NCBI RefSeq assembly: GCF_017939615.1
Contig: NZ_JAGKSR010000001.1
Location: 1,984,001-2,048,000 of the forward strand
DNA: 64,000 nt
Source of the DNA: Microbacterium sp. BLY
GTDB taxonomy: Bacteria; Actinomycetota; Actinomycetes; Actinomycetales; Microbacteriaceae
Direction of reading: 5' to 3'
The stretch's first letter is position 1. The number at the start of each line of letters is the position of its first letter. Under the pieces are notes generated by a model. That model did not search any database, was not told the DNA's origin, and saw nothing but the letters and a program-made list of their open reading frames with translations. A program made the translations under genes and the position numbers. Shown here piece by piece: positions 16,378 through 25,321 of the stretch.

Positions 16378-18840
16378 ATGTCTCGACGTGCCCCACGCTC
16401 TCGAAACACCACGAAGGTCACCCGCCTTCTCACCTGTTTCCTCGCTGCCTCCGCCCTGGTGATCGGCACGGTGGTCCCCGCCTCCGCCGCTTCCGCCGCC
16501 GCGACCTCCGTCGCCCCGACCGTCGCGCGCACGGCTGCCGACCCTGCGCAGACAGGGCTGGCCCAGACCACCCTCGCGGGCTTCACGCCGGGCAACATCA
16601 TCAGCGACGCCGTGTTCACCAACAAGAGCACGATGACCGAGGCGCAGATCCAGACGTTCTTCAACGGCAAGGTGTCGCGCTGCCTCGGCGGACGCGACGA
16701 GAACAACGAGCCGATCGTCTGTCTCAAGGACTTCCGCATGAACACGGTCACCCGCCCGGGCGACCAGTACTGCAGCGGCTACTCCGGTGCGGCGAACGAA
16801 TCGGCCGCGCGGATCATCTACCGGGTGGCCCAGGCCTGCAACATCAACCCGCAGGTCCTGATCGTCATGCTCCAGAAGGAGCAGGGGCTCGTGACGCACA
16901 CCTGGCCGAGCGCCTGGCGGTATCGGATCGCGCTCGGGCAGGGCTGCCCGGACACCGCCCCGTGCGACCCGAACTACATCGGCTTCTTCCACCAGATCTA
17001 CGGTGCCGCGCGCCAGATGCAGATCTACATGGAGGGCAAGTGGTTCCAGTGGTACGCCCCCGGCCGCACCTGGAACATCCTCTACAACCCCAACAGCTCC
17101 TGCGGATCCTCGCCGGTCTACGTCGCGAACAAGGCCACCTCGGCGCTGTACTACTACACGCCCTACCAGCCGAATGCGGCAGCTCTGCGTGCCGGGTACG
17201 GAACGGGTGACGGGTGCTCCGCGTACGGCAACCGGAACTTCTACAACTACTTCACCGACTGGTTCGGATCCACCCAGAAGCCCACCGCTCCTGCCGGGAC
17301 TCCACCCGTGTTCAGCGCCGTGAATTCGTCGTCCTACGTGGTCGCGACGGGAACGAACGGCACCGTCTGGGGATACCCGTTCGCCCGTGGCCTCTGGGGC
17401 AAGGCGGTCGCGCTCGCCGATGGGCAGACCGACATCGCCTCGGTGCACATGGTCGGTGACCTCGACGGTGACGGCAACCGGGACATGATCGCGGTCGGGA
17501 AGGACAAGAAGGTCTGGCGTCTGCTCGGCGTCGGGAATAACACGTTCCAGCAGCGCACGCAGGTGAACGTCGACTGGTCCGGCATGGTGATGGCCACGGC
17601 GGCGGGGGACTTCGACGGCGACGGCATCCCCGACATGTTCACGACGGACAAGTCCGGTGCGCTCCTGCTCTGGCGCGGTGACGATCGGGGAGGATTCCGT
17701 GCCCCGGTGACCGTCGGGTCAGGCTGGCAGTCCATGAACCTGATGAGTGGCGGGTTCGACTTCTCCGGTGACGGGCGTCCCGATCTCCTCGGGCGCGACA
17801 CGTCGGGCCGTCTGACGCTGTTCGTCGGTGACGGCCGTGGAAAGTGGGAGCGTTCGGTGCGGATCGGCACCGGCTGGCAGAACATGCGCACACTCACGGT
17901 CGCCGGCGACTTCGACGGCGATGGCCGACCCGACCTTCTGGCCGCGGATGCCACCGGAGCCCTGTGGAAGTATGCGGGCGATGGACGCGGCAGCATCAAG
18001 GCCGGCGTGAAGGTGGGATCCGGATGGCAGTCCATGGCGTCGCTCGCCGGGGCCGGCCCTGTCGTCGCGAAGGCGCGCCCGCTCCCTCCCGGCATCGGCG
18101 ACGTCGATGGTGACCGGCACTCCGACGTCGTGGCGACGGCCGCCGACGGTTCGGCCCTGCTGTACTCGGGGAACGGCCTCGGCGGATGGCTCGGATCCCG
18201 ATCCGTCGCCTCCGGGTGGTCGGCGGAGGACCGAGCGATTCCGCTCGGCGACTTCACGGGTGACGGTACCAGGGACATCGGCCGGGTCGACGCGTCCGGG
18301 GCCTTCCAGCTGCACGCCAGCGTGGGGCGCGACGGAACGTCGCGCACGATCGGCCGCGGCTGGGCGAACCTCGATCTCCTGATCGGCAGCGTGGACTTCG
18401 ACGGGGACCGCAACACCGATGTTCTCGCCAGGGACCGCGAGGGCAACCTCCTGCTCTACCCGGGCGACGGTAACGGCGGCTGGCGCGAGTCGAGCGTGGT
18501 CGGCAAGGGCTGGTCTGCGATGGACACGGCCTTCTATGCCGGTGATTTCGATGGGAACGGCGGCGGGGGAGACATCCTCGCACGTCGCACCGACGGCACC
18601 CTCTGGCTCTACAGCCTGACCGGCACCGGTTCTTGGGGCGACGCTCGCCAGATCGGCAAGGGCTGGGGAGGCATGGCCCAGATCATCTCCCCGGGCGACT
18701 TCGACGGCGATGGCAAGATGGACGTGCTCGCGCGGACGACCGCCGGTGAGCTTCTCCTCTACCGCGGTGACGGCCGGGGTGGTTGGCTCGGCTCCCGGGT
18801 GGTCGGCAAGGGGTGGGTCACAGTAGAACCCATCGGGTAG
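16378..18840 (+). CDS. Secreted FG-GAP/VCBS-repeat protein with N-terminal lysozyme-like domain
   Basis: 820 residues from ATG 16378 (GTG 16342 is an alternative start). A signal peptide of about 40 residues ends near ASAASA. Residues about 60-300 form a Cys- and Trp-rich domain with the block INPQVLIVMLQKEQGLVTH, where an acidic residue after a helix is reminiscent of lytic transglycosylase or glucosaminidase folds; this is a guess. From about residue 320 to the end there are nine calcium-binding repeats of the GDFDGDGxxD type alternating with LLLYxGDGxGG strands, which should form a beta-propeller. It is likely a surface or secreted protein binding wall or glycan. It stands just upstream of the ABC exporter genes. 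Confidence 0.82.
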   Translation: MSRRAPRSRNTTKVTRLLTCFLAASALVIGTVVPASAASAAATSVAPTVARTAADPAQTGLAQTTLAGFTPGNIISDAVFTNKSTMTEAQIQTFFNGKVSRCLGGRDENNEPIVCLKDFRMNTVTRPGDQYCSGYSGAANESAARIIYRVAQACNINPQVLIVMLQKEQGLVTHTWPSAWRYRIALGQGCPDTAPCDPNYIGFFHQIYGAARQMQIYMEGKWFQWYAPGRTWNILYNPNSSCGSSPVYVANKATSALYYYTPYQPNAAALRAGYGTGDGCSAYGNRNFYNYFTDWFGSTQKPTAPAGTPPVFSAVNSSSYVVATGTNGTVWGYPFARGLWGKAVALADGQTDIASVHMVGDLDGDGNRDMIAVGKDKKVWRLLGVGNNTFQQRTQVNVDWSGMVMATAAGDFDGDGIPDMFTTDKSGALLLWRGDDRGGFRAPVTVGSGWQSMNLMSGGFDFSGDGRPDLLGRDTSGRLTLFVGDGRGKWERSVRIGTGWQNMRTLTVAGDFDGDGRPDLLAADATGALWKYAGDGRGSIKAGVKVGSGWQSMASLAGAGPVVAKARPLPPGIGDVDGDRHSDVVATAADGSALLYSGNGLGGWLGSRSVASGWSAEDRAIPLGDFTGDGTRDIGRVDASGAFQLHASVGRDGTSRTIGRGWANLDLLIGSVDFDGDRNTDVLARDREGNLLLYPGDGNGGWRESSVVGKGWSAMDTAFYAGDFDGNGGGGDILARRTDGTLWLYSLTGTGSWGDARQIGKGWGGMAQIISPGDFDGDGKMDVLARTTAGELLLYRGDGRGGWLGSRVVGKGWVTVEPIG

Positions 18841-18887
18841 TGGCATAGACTGTTGGAGTCCTCGGCAGCACCCGCCGCCGTCGCCGA

Positions 18888-19811
18888 ATGAGTGGGCCTG
18901 TGACCGATACCCGAGATCTTTTCGCCGCCGTACCGCGTTCCGCCTTCGACACTCCGGGCAAGAGCCGCGGGCTGATCGATGTCGTGCGCTGGCGGTATCT
19001 GCTGAACCTCCTCGTCCGAACGGGCGTCACGACGCGGTACCGGAACTCGGTGCTCGGATGGACGTGGTCCTACGTCCGTCCCGCGGCGCAGTTCCTGGTG
19101 TTCTGGATCGTCCTCGGGCTGTTCATGAATCTCGACAAGGGCATCCCGAACTACGCCGTTTACCTGTTCTCCGGCATCGTCGTGATCAATCTCTTCTCGG
19201 AGGGGTTCAAGAACGCGACCACGTCGATCGTCGGCAACGCGCCGCTGGTGCGGAAGGTCTTCCTGCCTCGTCAGCTCTTCGCGGTGTCGGCCGTGATCGT
19301 CGCGTTCGTGCACTTCCTGCCACAGGTCGGGCTCCTGCTCATCGTCTGCCTGTTGCTCGGCTGGATCACGCAGGTGTCCCTTCTCACGGTGCTGGCGATC
19401 GTGGCCGGCATGGTGATCGTGATGCTCTTCGCCCTCGGACTCGGTCTGTTCTTCGGCGCCATCAACGTGCGCTACCGCGATGCGGAGAACGTCGTCGAGC
19501 TCATGCTCCTGCTCGCCACATGGGCGTCGCCCGTCCTGTATTCCTGGGTCATGGTCCAGGACGCCGTGGTGGAGCGCCTGGGATGGCCGCAGTGGCTGCT
19601 CGAGGTCTACCTGCTGAATCCGATCACCCAGGCCGTGGAGCTCTTCCACTACGCCTTCTGGCGACCGGCGACCGCGCATTCCGCGATGGATCCGCTCCCG
19701 CCGGACCTGGCGTGGAACACGCTGTGGACCCTGCTCATCGCCGTGGGAACACTGCTCATCGGACAGCTCGTGTTCCGTCGCCTCGAGGGAAGGTTCGCGC
19801 AGGATCTATGA
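18888..19811 (+). CDS. ABC-2 polysaccharide export permease (TagG/Wzm type), first pair
   Basis: 307 residues with about six membrane helices. The ABC-2 permease signature TRYRNSVLGWTWSYVRPAAQFLVFWIV lies near residue 50, as in TagG and Wzm proteins that move lipid-linked teichoic acids or O-polysaccharides. TAGACT at 18846-18851 gives a promoter with a short leader of about 30 nt. The stop overlaps the ATG of the ATPase gene. No other part of the transporter is missing. The exported glycan is probably made by the genes downstream. Confidence 0.9.
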   Translation: MSGPVTDTRDLFAAVPRSAFDTPGKSRGLIDVVRWRYLLNLLVRTGVTTRYRNSVLGWTWSYVRPAAQFLVFWIVLGLFMNLDKGIPNYAVYLFSGIVVINLFSEGFKNATTSIVGNAPLVRKVFLPRQLFAVSAVIVAFVHFLPQVGLLLIVCLLLGWITQVSLLTVLAIVAGMVIVMLFALGLGLFFGAINVRYRDAENVVELMLLLATWASPVLYSWVMVQDAVVERLGWPQWLLEVYLLNPITQAVELFHYAFWRPATAHSAMDPLPPDLAWNTLWTLLIAVGTLLIGQLVFRRLEGRFAQDL

Positions 19812-20545
19812 GTGCCCCCACCACGCTCCGTCCGAGCATCATCATCGACGGTGTCAAGAAGCGCTTCACGCTCAACCACGCGTTCTCGCTCAAGGACACC
19901 GTCGTGTCCTGGATCAAGCGCCGCAAGCTCACCAGTGAGTTCGAGGCGCTCAAGGGCGTCGACCTCGTGATCGGGGAGGGCGAGTCCGTCGCCATCCTCG
20001 GACTGAACGGCTCCGGCAAATCCACCCTCCTCAAGCTGATCTCCGGCGTCATGGAGCCCGACGACGGCGAGGTCCTGACCCGGGGCCGTGTCGCGGGCCT
20101 GATCGAGGTCGGTGCCGGGTTCCACCCGGAGCTCTCCGGGCGGGAGAACGTCTTCCTCAACGCCGCCATCCTCGGGATGAAGAAGCACGAGATCGAGGAG
20201 CGCTACGACGAGATCGTGGCGTTCAGCGAGATCGAGCAGTTCATCGACCAGGAGGTCAAGCACTACTCCTCGGGCATGTTCATGCGGCTCGCGTTCTCCG
20301 TGGCCATCCACGTCGAACTCGATGTGCTCCTCGTCGACGAGATCCTCTCCGTGGGCGACGCGCCCTTCCGGGAGAAGTGCCGGCTGAAGTTCGAGGAGCT
20401 CATCGCCGAAGGCAAGACCCTTGTCGTCGTCAGCCACGACATGGAGATGGTCCGGGAGCTGTGCACCCGCGGGATCGTGATCAACAAGGGTTCCGTCGTG
20501 TACGACGGTGAGATCGAGGGCGCGATCGCGCTGGTGGACAAGTGA
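19808..20545 (+). CDS. ABC transporter ATPase for polysaccharide export (TagH/Wzt type), first pair
   Basis: 245 residues. Walker A ILGLNGSGKST (about 64), the signature HYSSGMFMRLAFSVAIH (about 155) and Walker B DVLLVDEILSVGD (about 176) are intact. The extended N-terminus with FSLKDTVVSWIKRRK is typical of TagH/Wzt. It has no C-terminal glycan-binding domain, so substrate recognition by a terminal modification is not expected. ATGA overlap with the permease and GTGA overlap with the following DUF6541 gene indicate one operon. Confidence 0.93.
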   Translation: MSAPTTLRPSIIIDGVKKRFTLNHAFSLKDTVVSWIKRRKLTSEFEALKGVDLVIGEGESVAILGLNGSGKSTLLKLISGVMEPDDGEVLTRGRVAGLIEVGAGFHPELSGRENVFLNAAILGMKKHEIEERYDEIVAFSEIEQFIDQEVKHYSSGMFMRLAFSVAIHVELDVLLVDEILSVGDAPFREKCRLKFEELIAEGKTLVVVSHDMEMVRELCTRGIVINKGSVVYDGEIEGAIALVDK

Positions 20546-22437
20546 CCGCCTGGGTCGCGCAGGCGCCCGCGCTGCTGGTGGCGCTGGCATACCTGGTCGT
20601 CCCCGGTCTTCCCGCGGCCCTGTGTCTGCGTGGTGTGCGGAGCGTCGTGCGGCTGGCCGCCGCGGTCGGGGTGTCTCTCGGCATCGTCGCCGCGGCGTCC
20701 CTTCTGGCGCCGGTCGTCGGGCTGCGATGGGGCGTGCTCCCCGTCGTGGGTGTCGCGATCGTCGTGTCCATCGTCGCGGGTGCTCTTCGTCTGAGCGACC
20801 GGCGCCCGACTCCCGAGGCCATCGGCATCACCGCGCGGCGGTCGTGGGTCTGGGGCGGGCTCGCCGTCGCGTTCCTCGGATGGGTGGTGCTCCTGGTGCT
20901 GGGGATGCGCGACCCCGGCCATCCGTCTCAGCTGTACGACGGGCTGTTCCATCTCAACGCCGTGGAGTTCATCCTCGATGCCGGGGATGCGTCACCGCTC
21001 CACATGACCATGGTGACGCCGGGTGAGGCGACCAGCTTCTACCCGACGCTCTGGCACGCGCTCGTGAGTCTCCTCGTGCCGGTGTCCGGCGGAGTGGTGG
21101 CCGCCACCAACGTGGCGACGATCGCGGTGATCGCACTGATCTGGCCGGTCGCGCTGGCCGCGCTGACCACCGTGGTCTTCCCGGAGCGGCCGCTGGCCGC
21201 CGCCTGCGCGCCTGTCCTGGGATTCGCGTTCAGCGTCTTCCCTCTCGGATTCCTGAACTGGGGTGTGCTCTACCCCAACCTCATCGGCACGGTGCTGATC
21301 CCCATCCTGCTCGCCAGCGTCCTCCTCGCCTGTGCCCCCAGTCTGTCCTGGCAGCGCCGCACCCTGCGGGTTCTGGTGGCGCTGGCGGTCGCCGGAGGGA
21401 CGGCGCTCGGGCATCCGTCCGCCCTCCTCGGCGGGGTCGCTCTGCTCGTGCCCTTCGCGGTGTGGCGCGCCTGGAGTGTGGCACGCCGCGGCACTGCCGC
21501 ACGTGTCGTCGTGATCGCCCTCATCGGGCTGGCCCTGGCGGTGTTGCTGGCGGTCTGGTGGGCGGCCAACGTCACGACCCACGAGTGGCTTCCGACGCAG
21601 ACGATCGCGCAGTCCGTGGGCGAGGTCGCCTTCCTCAGTCCCGTCGGGCGCAGCACGGGACTGCTCCTCGGCCCGCTCGTCGCGATCGGCGTCTGGCACC
21701 TCGTGAGGCGACGCGTCTGGTGGGTGCTGGGCTCGTATGCCGTCAGCATCGCCCTGTATCTCGCTGCGGCGTGGCTCCCGATCCTTGCGCTCCGGAGCTT
21801 CTTCGTCGGCGTCTGGTACGACGACACGACGCGCGTCGCCGCGCTGCTCGCGGTGTGGGGTCTGCCGCTGGCCGCGGTGGGTGCCTCCGTCGTCGGCGAA
21901 TGGATCACGCAGCTGCACAGGGCTCGCCGCCGGGGAGTCCTGATCGCGGTCATCGCCCTGCTCGCGGTCACGGCGAGCAGTCACCTCCTCGCCGTGCGGA
22001 ACGACCTGCGCTATCTGCGCGACGTGAGCTATCGCTTCGACGAGCAGTCGCAGGGCCTGTCGCCCGACGAAGCGGCGCTGTTCGAACGCGCCGAGAGCGA
22101 ACTGGGCCCGGACAGTCTGGTGGTCGGCGATCCTCTCACGGGGGCCGGGCTGCTCTACGCGTACACCGGACACGATGTCGTCTTCCCGCATGTGACCGGC
22201 CGGTACGGGGCGGAGTCCGCGGTGTTGGCCCGCTCTCTCGTCACCGGCGATGCCGCCGTGTGTGACGCGATCGAGGACCTCGGAGTCACGCATGCCGTGG
22301 ACTTCGGCGACACGGTGCTCTTCCAGAACCACTACACGACCTACGACGGTCTGCACGATCTCGACGAGTCGCCGATCCTCACCGAGGTGGATCGGGTCGG
22401 CGATGCCGTCCTCTACGAGATCACGGGTTGCGACTAG
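20542..22437 (+). CDS. DUF6541 family polytopic membrane protein
   Basis: 631 residues with about a dozen hydrophobic helices and a soluble C-terminal part of about 110 residues. It matches the DUF6541 pattern: an early YDGLFHLNAVEFILDAGD loop with conserved acidic and His residues and a long run of helices. The architecture resembles GT-C-type glycosyltransferases that use polyprenyl-phosphate sugars outside the membrane (inference). It is coupled to the ABC exporter by a GTGA overlap. Its 3' end overlaps the end of the convergent DUF2304 gene by 17 bases. Confidence 0.78.
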   Translation: MTAWVAQAPALLVALAYLVVPGLPAALCLRGVRSVVRLAAAVGVSLGIVAAASLLAPVVGLRWGVLPVVGVAIVVSIVAGALRLSDRRPTPEAIGITARRSWVWGGLAVAFLGWVVLLVLGMRDPGHPSQLYDGLFHLNAVEFILDAGDASPLHMTMVTPGEATSFYPTLWHALVSLLVPVSGGVVAATNVATIAVIALIWPVALAALTTVVFPERPLAAACAPVLGFAFSVFPLGFLNWGVLYPNLIGTVLIPILLASVLLACAPSLSWQRRTLRVLVALAVAGGTALGHPSALLGGVALLVPFAVWRAWSVARRGTAARVVVIALIGLALAVLLAVWWAANVTTHEWLPTQTIAQSVGEVAFLSPVGRSTGLLLGPLVAIGVWHLVRRRVWWVLGSYAVSIALYLAAAWLPILALRSFFVGVWYDDTTRVAALLAVWGLPLAAVGASVVGEWITQLHRARRRGVLIAVIALLAVTASSHLLAVRNDLRYLRDVSYRFDEQSQGLSPDEAALFERAESELGPDSLVVGDPLTGAGLLYAYTGHDVVFPHVTGRYGAESAVLARSLVTGDAAVCDAIEDLGVTHAVDFGDTVLFQNHYTTYDGLHDLDESPILTEVDRVGDAVLYEITGCD

Positions 22438-22774
22438 CGTCCTTCTCGTGCTCCTCCGCCTCGAGCAGCGCGATCTTGCGGGCGAGGAGCGTGAGCTGTC
22501 GCTGCAGTGCGATGTTGCGTCGGTACTGGGAATAGACGAAGGCCAGGAACATCACGATGAGGCCGTAGAGCACGAGATCCGTGCCGCGTCCGACGCCGAC
22601 GAGGCCCGCGACGAAGCTCAGCCATTGGGGGAACAGCACCGACAGCACGGCCACCACCACGAACAGCCCCATGAGGAGGCGTCGGATCGCGAGATGGCTG
22701 TCGGCGCCGGTCCGGCGCATCATGAAGACGGCGAGGATGATGATCGCCGCGATGAGAAGGAACTGGATCCACAT
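22421..22774 (-). CDS. DUF2304 domain-containing small membrane protein
   Basis: 117 residues. Three hydrophobic segments (about 3-18, 33-60 and 66-82) are followed by a charged C-terminal coiled-coil-like stretch (RRNIALQRQLTLLARKIALLEAEEHEKD). DUF2304 proteins usually sit directly next to a GT2 enzyme, as here with 2 bases between. They are thought to form a membrane platform for the enzyme, but the role is not proven. The start is ATG 22774. The tail overlaps the convergent DUF6541 gene. Confidence 0.85.
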   Translation of the reverse strand: MWIQFLLIAAIIILAVFMMRRTGADSHLAIRRLLMGLFVVVAVLSVLFPQWLSFVAGLVGVGRGTDLVLYGLIVMFLAFVYSQYRRNIALQRQLTLLARKIALLEAEEHEKDASRNP

Positions 22775-22776
22775 GA

Positions 22777-23475
22777 TCAGCGCACCACCAGGTCGACGAG
22801 GATGTTCACGGAGTTGAGCACGCTCTGGCCCTTCGCCTTGGAGTAATCGGTGTAGAGGAGCTCCACCGGATACTCCTTCCAGGGGAGACCCGTCCGTCCC
22901 AGCTCGAGCACGATCTCGGTGGCGTGCGCCATGCGGTCCTGCTGGAGGGTGATGCCGGCCGCCGCATCGCGGCGGATCACGCGCAGACCGTTGTGCGCAT
23001 CGGTGAGCTTGAGGCTCGTGGTCAGGTTCGTCACCCACACGGCGGTCTTGAGGATGACCTTCTTGATCCACCCCGGGTTGGTGCGGTCGTCGAGGAAGCG
23101 CGATCCGAAGACGATCGCGACATCCTCTTCCCTCGCGAGTCGGAGCATGCCGACCGCGTCCTCCACACGGTGTTGTCCATCGGCATCGAACGTGACGATG
23201 TAGTCGCAGTCGGGGTGCGCGAGCGCGAAGTCGATTCCCGTCTGGAGCGCCGCCCCCTGCCCGAGATTCACGGGATGCTGCACCAGGATCGCGCCGGCGG
23301 CCGCCGCTTCCGCAGCCGAGCCGTCGGTCGAGCCGTCGTCGACGCAGACGACGTTCTCGAAGTGCGGCTTGAGGCCCTCGATCACGCCACCGATGACGCT
23401 TGCTTCGTTGTAGAGCGGGATGACGACCCACGCACGGGGGTCGGCGGGGGAGGGCGCGGGGACGCTCGAGGACAT
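22777..23475 (-). CDS. Family 2 glycosyltransferase (dolichyl-phosphate-mannose synthase-like)
   Basis: 232 residues, no membrane helix. Motifs are WVVIPLYNEASVIGGVIEG, VVCVDDGSTDGSA, VTFDADGQHRVEDAVGM (DxD) and FGSRFLDD. The group includes polyprenyl-phosphate sugar synthases and undecaprenyl-linked transferases. Together with the coupled DUF2304 protein it may form a membrane-associated enzyme that loads a lipid carrier with a sugar, perhaps the donor for the DUF6541 protein. The ATG is preceded by CACAAT at a 6-nt distance, so a leaderless message is possible. Confidence 0.88.
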   Translation of the reverse strand: MSSSVPAPSPADPRAWVVIPLYNEASVIGGVIEGLKPHFENVVCVDDGSTDGSAAEAAAAGAILVQHPVNLGQGAALQTGIDFALAHPDCDYIVTFDADGQHRVEDAVGMLRLAREEDVAIVFGSRFLDDRTNPGWIKKVILKTAVWVTNLTTSLKLTDAHNGLRVIRRDAAAGITLQQDRMAHATEIVLELGRTGLPWKEYPVELLYTDYSKAKGQSVLNSVNILVDLVVR

Positions 23476-23568
23476 GGCTCTATTGTGTCAGGTGTCGATT
23501 CACTCCCCGTGCAGGGGGCGCTGGTGCGCGTTCGCGGCGCGCGTCGAGGTTCGCGGAGCGACGCCAAG

Positions 23569-23574
23569 TAGAAT
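23569..23574 (+). promoter_or_regulatory. -10 element of the amino-sugar operon
   Basis: TAGAAT with an expected start near 23581. The leader of about 35 nt contains AAGGAG (23606-23611) ahead of GTG 23616, so this operon has a normal ribosome site, unlike many neighbours. Confidence 0.5.
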
Positions 23575-23615
23575 CTGGTCAGTGCTGCCCGATCGCGCAG
23601 CGTGCAAGGAGTCCC

Positions 23616-24227
23616 GTGACTGAAACCCCCCGAGTGCGGATCGTCGATTCCGCCGACGTGTCCGCCGACGCCCTCATCGGCGACGGCTCCTCCATCTGGC
23701 ACCTCGCCCAGGTCCGTGAGCAGGCACGCCTCGGCGAGAACTGCATCGTCGGCCGTGGCGCGTACATCGGGACCGGCGTGGAGATGGGCGACAACTGCAA
23801 GGTGCAGAACTACGCTCTCGTCTACGAGCCGGCCAAGCTCGGCGACGGCGTGTTCATCGGCCCGGCCGTCGTGCTCACCAACGACACGTATCCCCGAGCC
23901 ATCAACGCGGACGGCAGCCTGAAGAGCGCCCATGACTGGGAGCCCGTCGGGGTCACCATCGAGCGCGGCGCGTCGATCGGCGCCCGCGCCACCTGCGTCG
24001 CGCCGGTCACGATCGGTGCCTGGGCGACGGTGGCGGCCGGCGCGGTCGTCGTCAAGGACGTCCCGGCGCACGCGCTCGTCGCCGGCGTTCCCGCCCGCCG
24101 GATCGGCTGGGTCGGCGAGGCCGGCGTCCCGCTGACCCGCGGCGACGACGAGCACACCTGGGTGTGCCCCGCGACCGGGGCGCGCTTCATCGAGACCGAC
24201 GGAACACTGAGCAAGGAGACCGTGTGA
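23616..24227 (+). CDS. Left-handed beta-helix N-acetyltransferase (WbpD/WlbB-like)
   Basis: 203 residues of hexapeptide repeats ([LIV]-G-x4) with IGDGSSIWHLAQVREQARLGENC and CKVQNYALVYEPAKLGDGVFIGPAVVLTNDTYPRA. These blocks are typical for the acetyltransferases that acylate the 3-amino group of UDP-2-acetamido-3-amino-hexuronates (WbpD, WlbB). The next two genes encode the expected aminotransferase and oxidoreductase, which strongly supports the role. The GTG start has AAGGAG upstream. The end overlaps the aminotransferase start. Confidence 0.85.
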   Translation: MTETPRVRIVDSADVSADALIGDGSSIWHLAQVREQARLGENCIVGRGAYIGTGVEMGDNCKVQNYALVYEPAKLGDGVFIGPAVVLTNDTYPRAINADGSLKSAHDWEPVGVTIERGASIGARATCVAPVTIGAWATVAAGAVVVKDVPAHALVAGVPARRIGWVGEAGVPLTRGDDEHTWVCPATGARFIETDGTLSKETV

Positions 24228-25321
24228 GCGAGTTCATTCCCCCCGCCAAGCCCCTGATCGGCGACGAGGAGCGGGAGGCCGTCGACCGCGTCCTGCGCAG
24301 CGGCATGGTGGCCCAGGGCCCCGAGGTCGCCGCTTTCGAGCAGGAGTTCTCCGCGCACTTCGTGCCCGGTCGTCCCTCGGTCGCCGTCAACTCCGGGACG
24401 GCGGGTCTGCACCTCGGCCTCCTCGCCGCCGGCGTGGGCCCCGGCGACGAGGTCATCGTGCCGTCGTTCACGTTCGCCGCGACCGGCAACTCGGTCGCGC
24501 TCACCGGGGGCACTCCGGTTTTCGTCGACATCGAACCCGACACCTTCTCCCTGGACCCGGAGGCCGTCGCCGCGGCGATCACGCCGAAGACCAAGGGCAT
24601 CCTCCCCGTGCACCTCTACGGCCACCCGGCGCGCATGCGCGAGCTCGAGGCGCTGGCCGCCGAGCGCGGCGTGGCCCTGTACGAGGACGCGGCGCAGGCG
24701 CACGGCGCCGCGCTGGACGGCCGCCCCGTCGGCTCGTTCGGCGAGTTCGCCATGTTCAGCCTCTACCCGACGAAGAACATGACCAGCGGCGAGGGCGGCA
24801 TGGTCACCACGGCCACCGACGAGATCGCCCGTCGCGTCAAGCTGCTGCGCAACCAGGGCATGGAGCGGCAGTACGAGAACGAGATCGTGGGCTTCAACGC
24901 CCGCATGACCGACATCCACGCCGCGATCGGCCGTGTGCAGCTGACCAAGGTCGATGCCTGGACGAAGACCAGGCAGGAGAACGCCGCCTTCCTCGACGCG
25001 AACCTGCAGGGTGTCGTCGTCCCGCCCGTCGCCGACGGCGCCGTGCACGTGTACCACCAGTACACGATCCGCGTCCCCGAGGACCGGGACGGCTTCGTGG
25101 CCGCGCTGAAGAGCGAGCACAACGTGGGCGCGGGCGTGTACTACCCGATCCCCAACCACCGCCTGCCGTCGCTCGCGCACTTCGCTCCCGGGCTCGACCT
25201 GCCGGAGACCGAGCGCGCCGCCCGCGAGGTCGCCTCGCTGCCGGTGCACCCGTCGCTCAGCCGGGACGACCTCGAGCGCATCGTCGCCGCGGTGAACGCC
25301 GTCGCGAAGGCGGGTGCCTGA
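24224..25321 (+). CDS. DegT/DnrJ/EryC1-family sugar aminotransferase (WbpE/WlbC-like)
   Basis: 365 residues from GTG 24224 (MSEFIPPAKPLIGDEE). PLP lysine is Lys184 in SLYPTKNMTSGEGG; the cofactor-binding blocks NSGTAGLHLGLLAAG, PSFTFAATGNSV and LYEDAAQAHGA are present. The N-terminus and the neighbours fit the WbpE/WlbC or GnnB group, which aminates C3 of a 3-keto UDP-sugar with glutamate as donor. Overlaps on both sides by 1-4 bases show a tight operon. An assignment to a 4-aminotransferase is less likely but possible. Confidence 0.9.
   Translation: MSEFIPPAKPLIGDEEREAVDRVLRSGMVAQGPEVAAFEQEFSAHFVPGRPSVAVNSGTAGLHLGLLAAGVGPGDEVIVPSFTFAATGNSVALTGGTPVFVDIEPDTFSLDPEAVAAAITPKTKGILPVHLYGHPARMRELEALAAERGVALYEDAAQAHGAALDGRPVGSFGEFAMFSLYPTKNMTSGEGGMVTTATDEIARRVKLLRNQGMERQYENEIVGFNARMTDIHAAIGRVQLTKVDAWTKTRQENAAFLDANLQGVVVPPVADGAVHVYHQYTIRVPEDRDGFVAALKSEHNVGAGVYYPIPNHRLPSLAHFAPGLDLPETERAAREVASLPVHPSLSRDDLERIVAAVNAVAKAGA

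Noticed and set aside
17451..18780. Repetitive DNA in the FG-GAP gene as a nucleotide repeat array
   Set aside because: The repetition is at protein level (GDFDGDG-type units); the DNA units differ in sequence and spacing.
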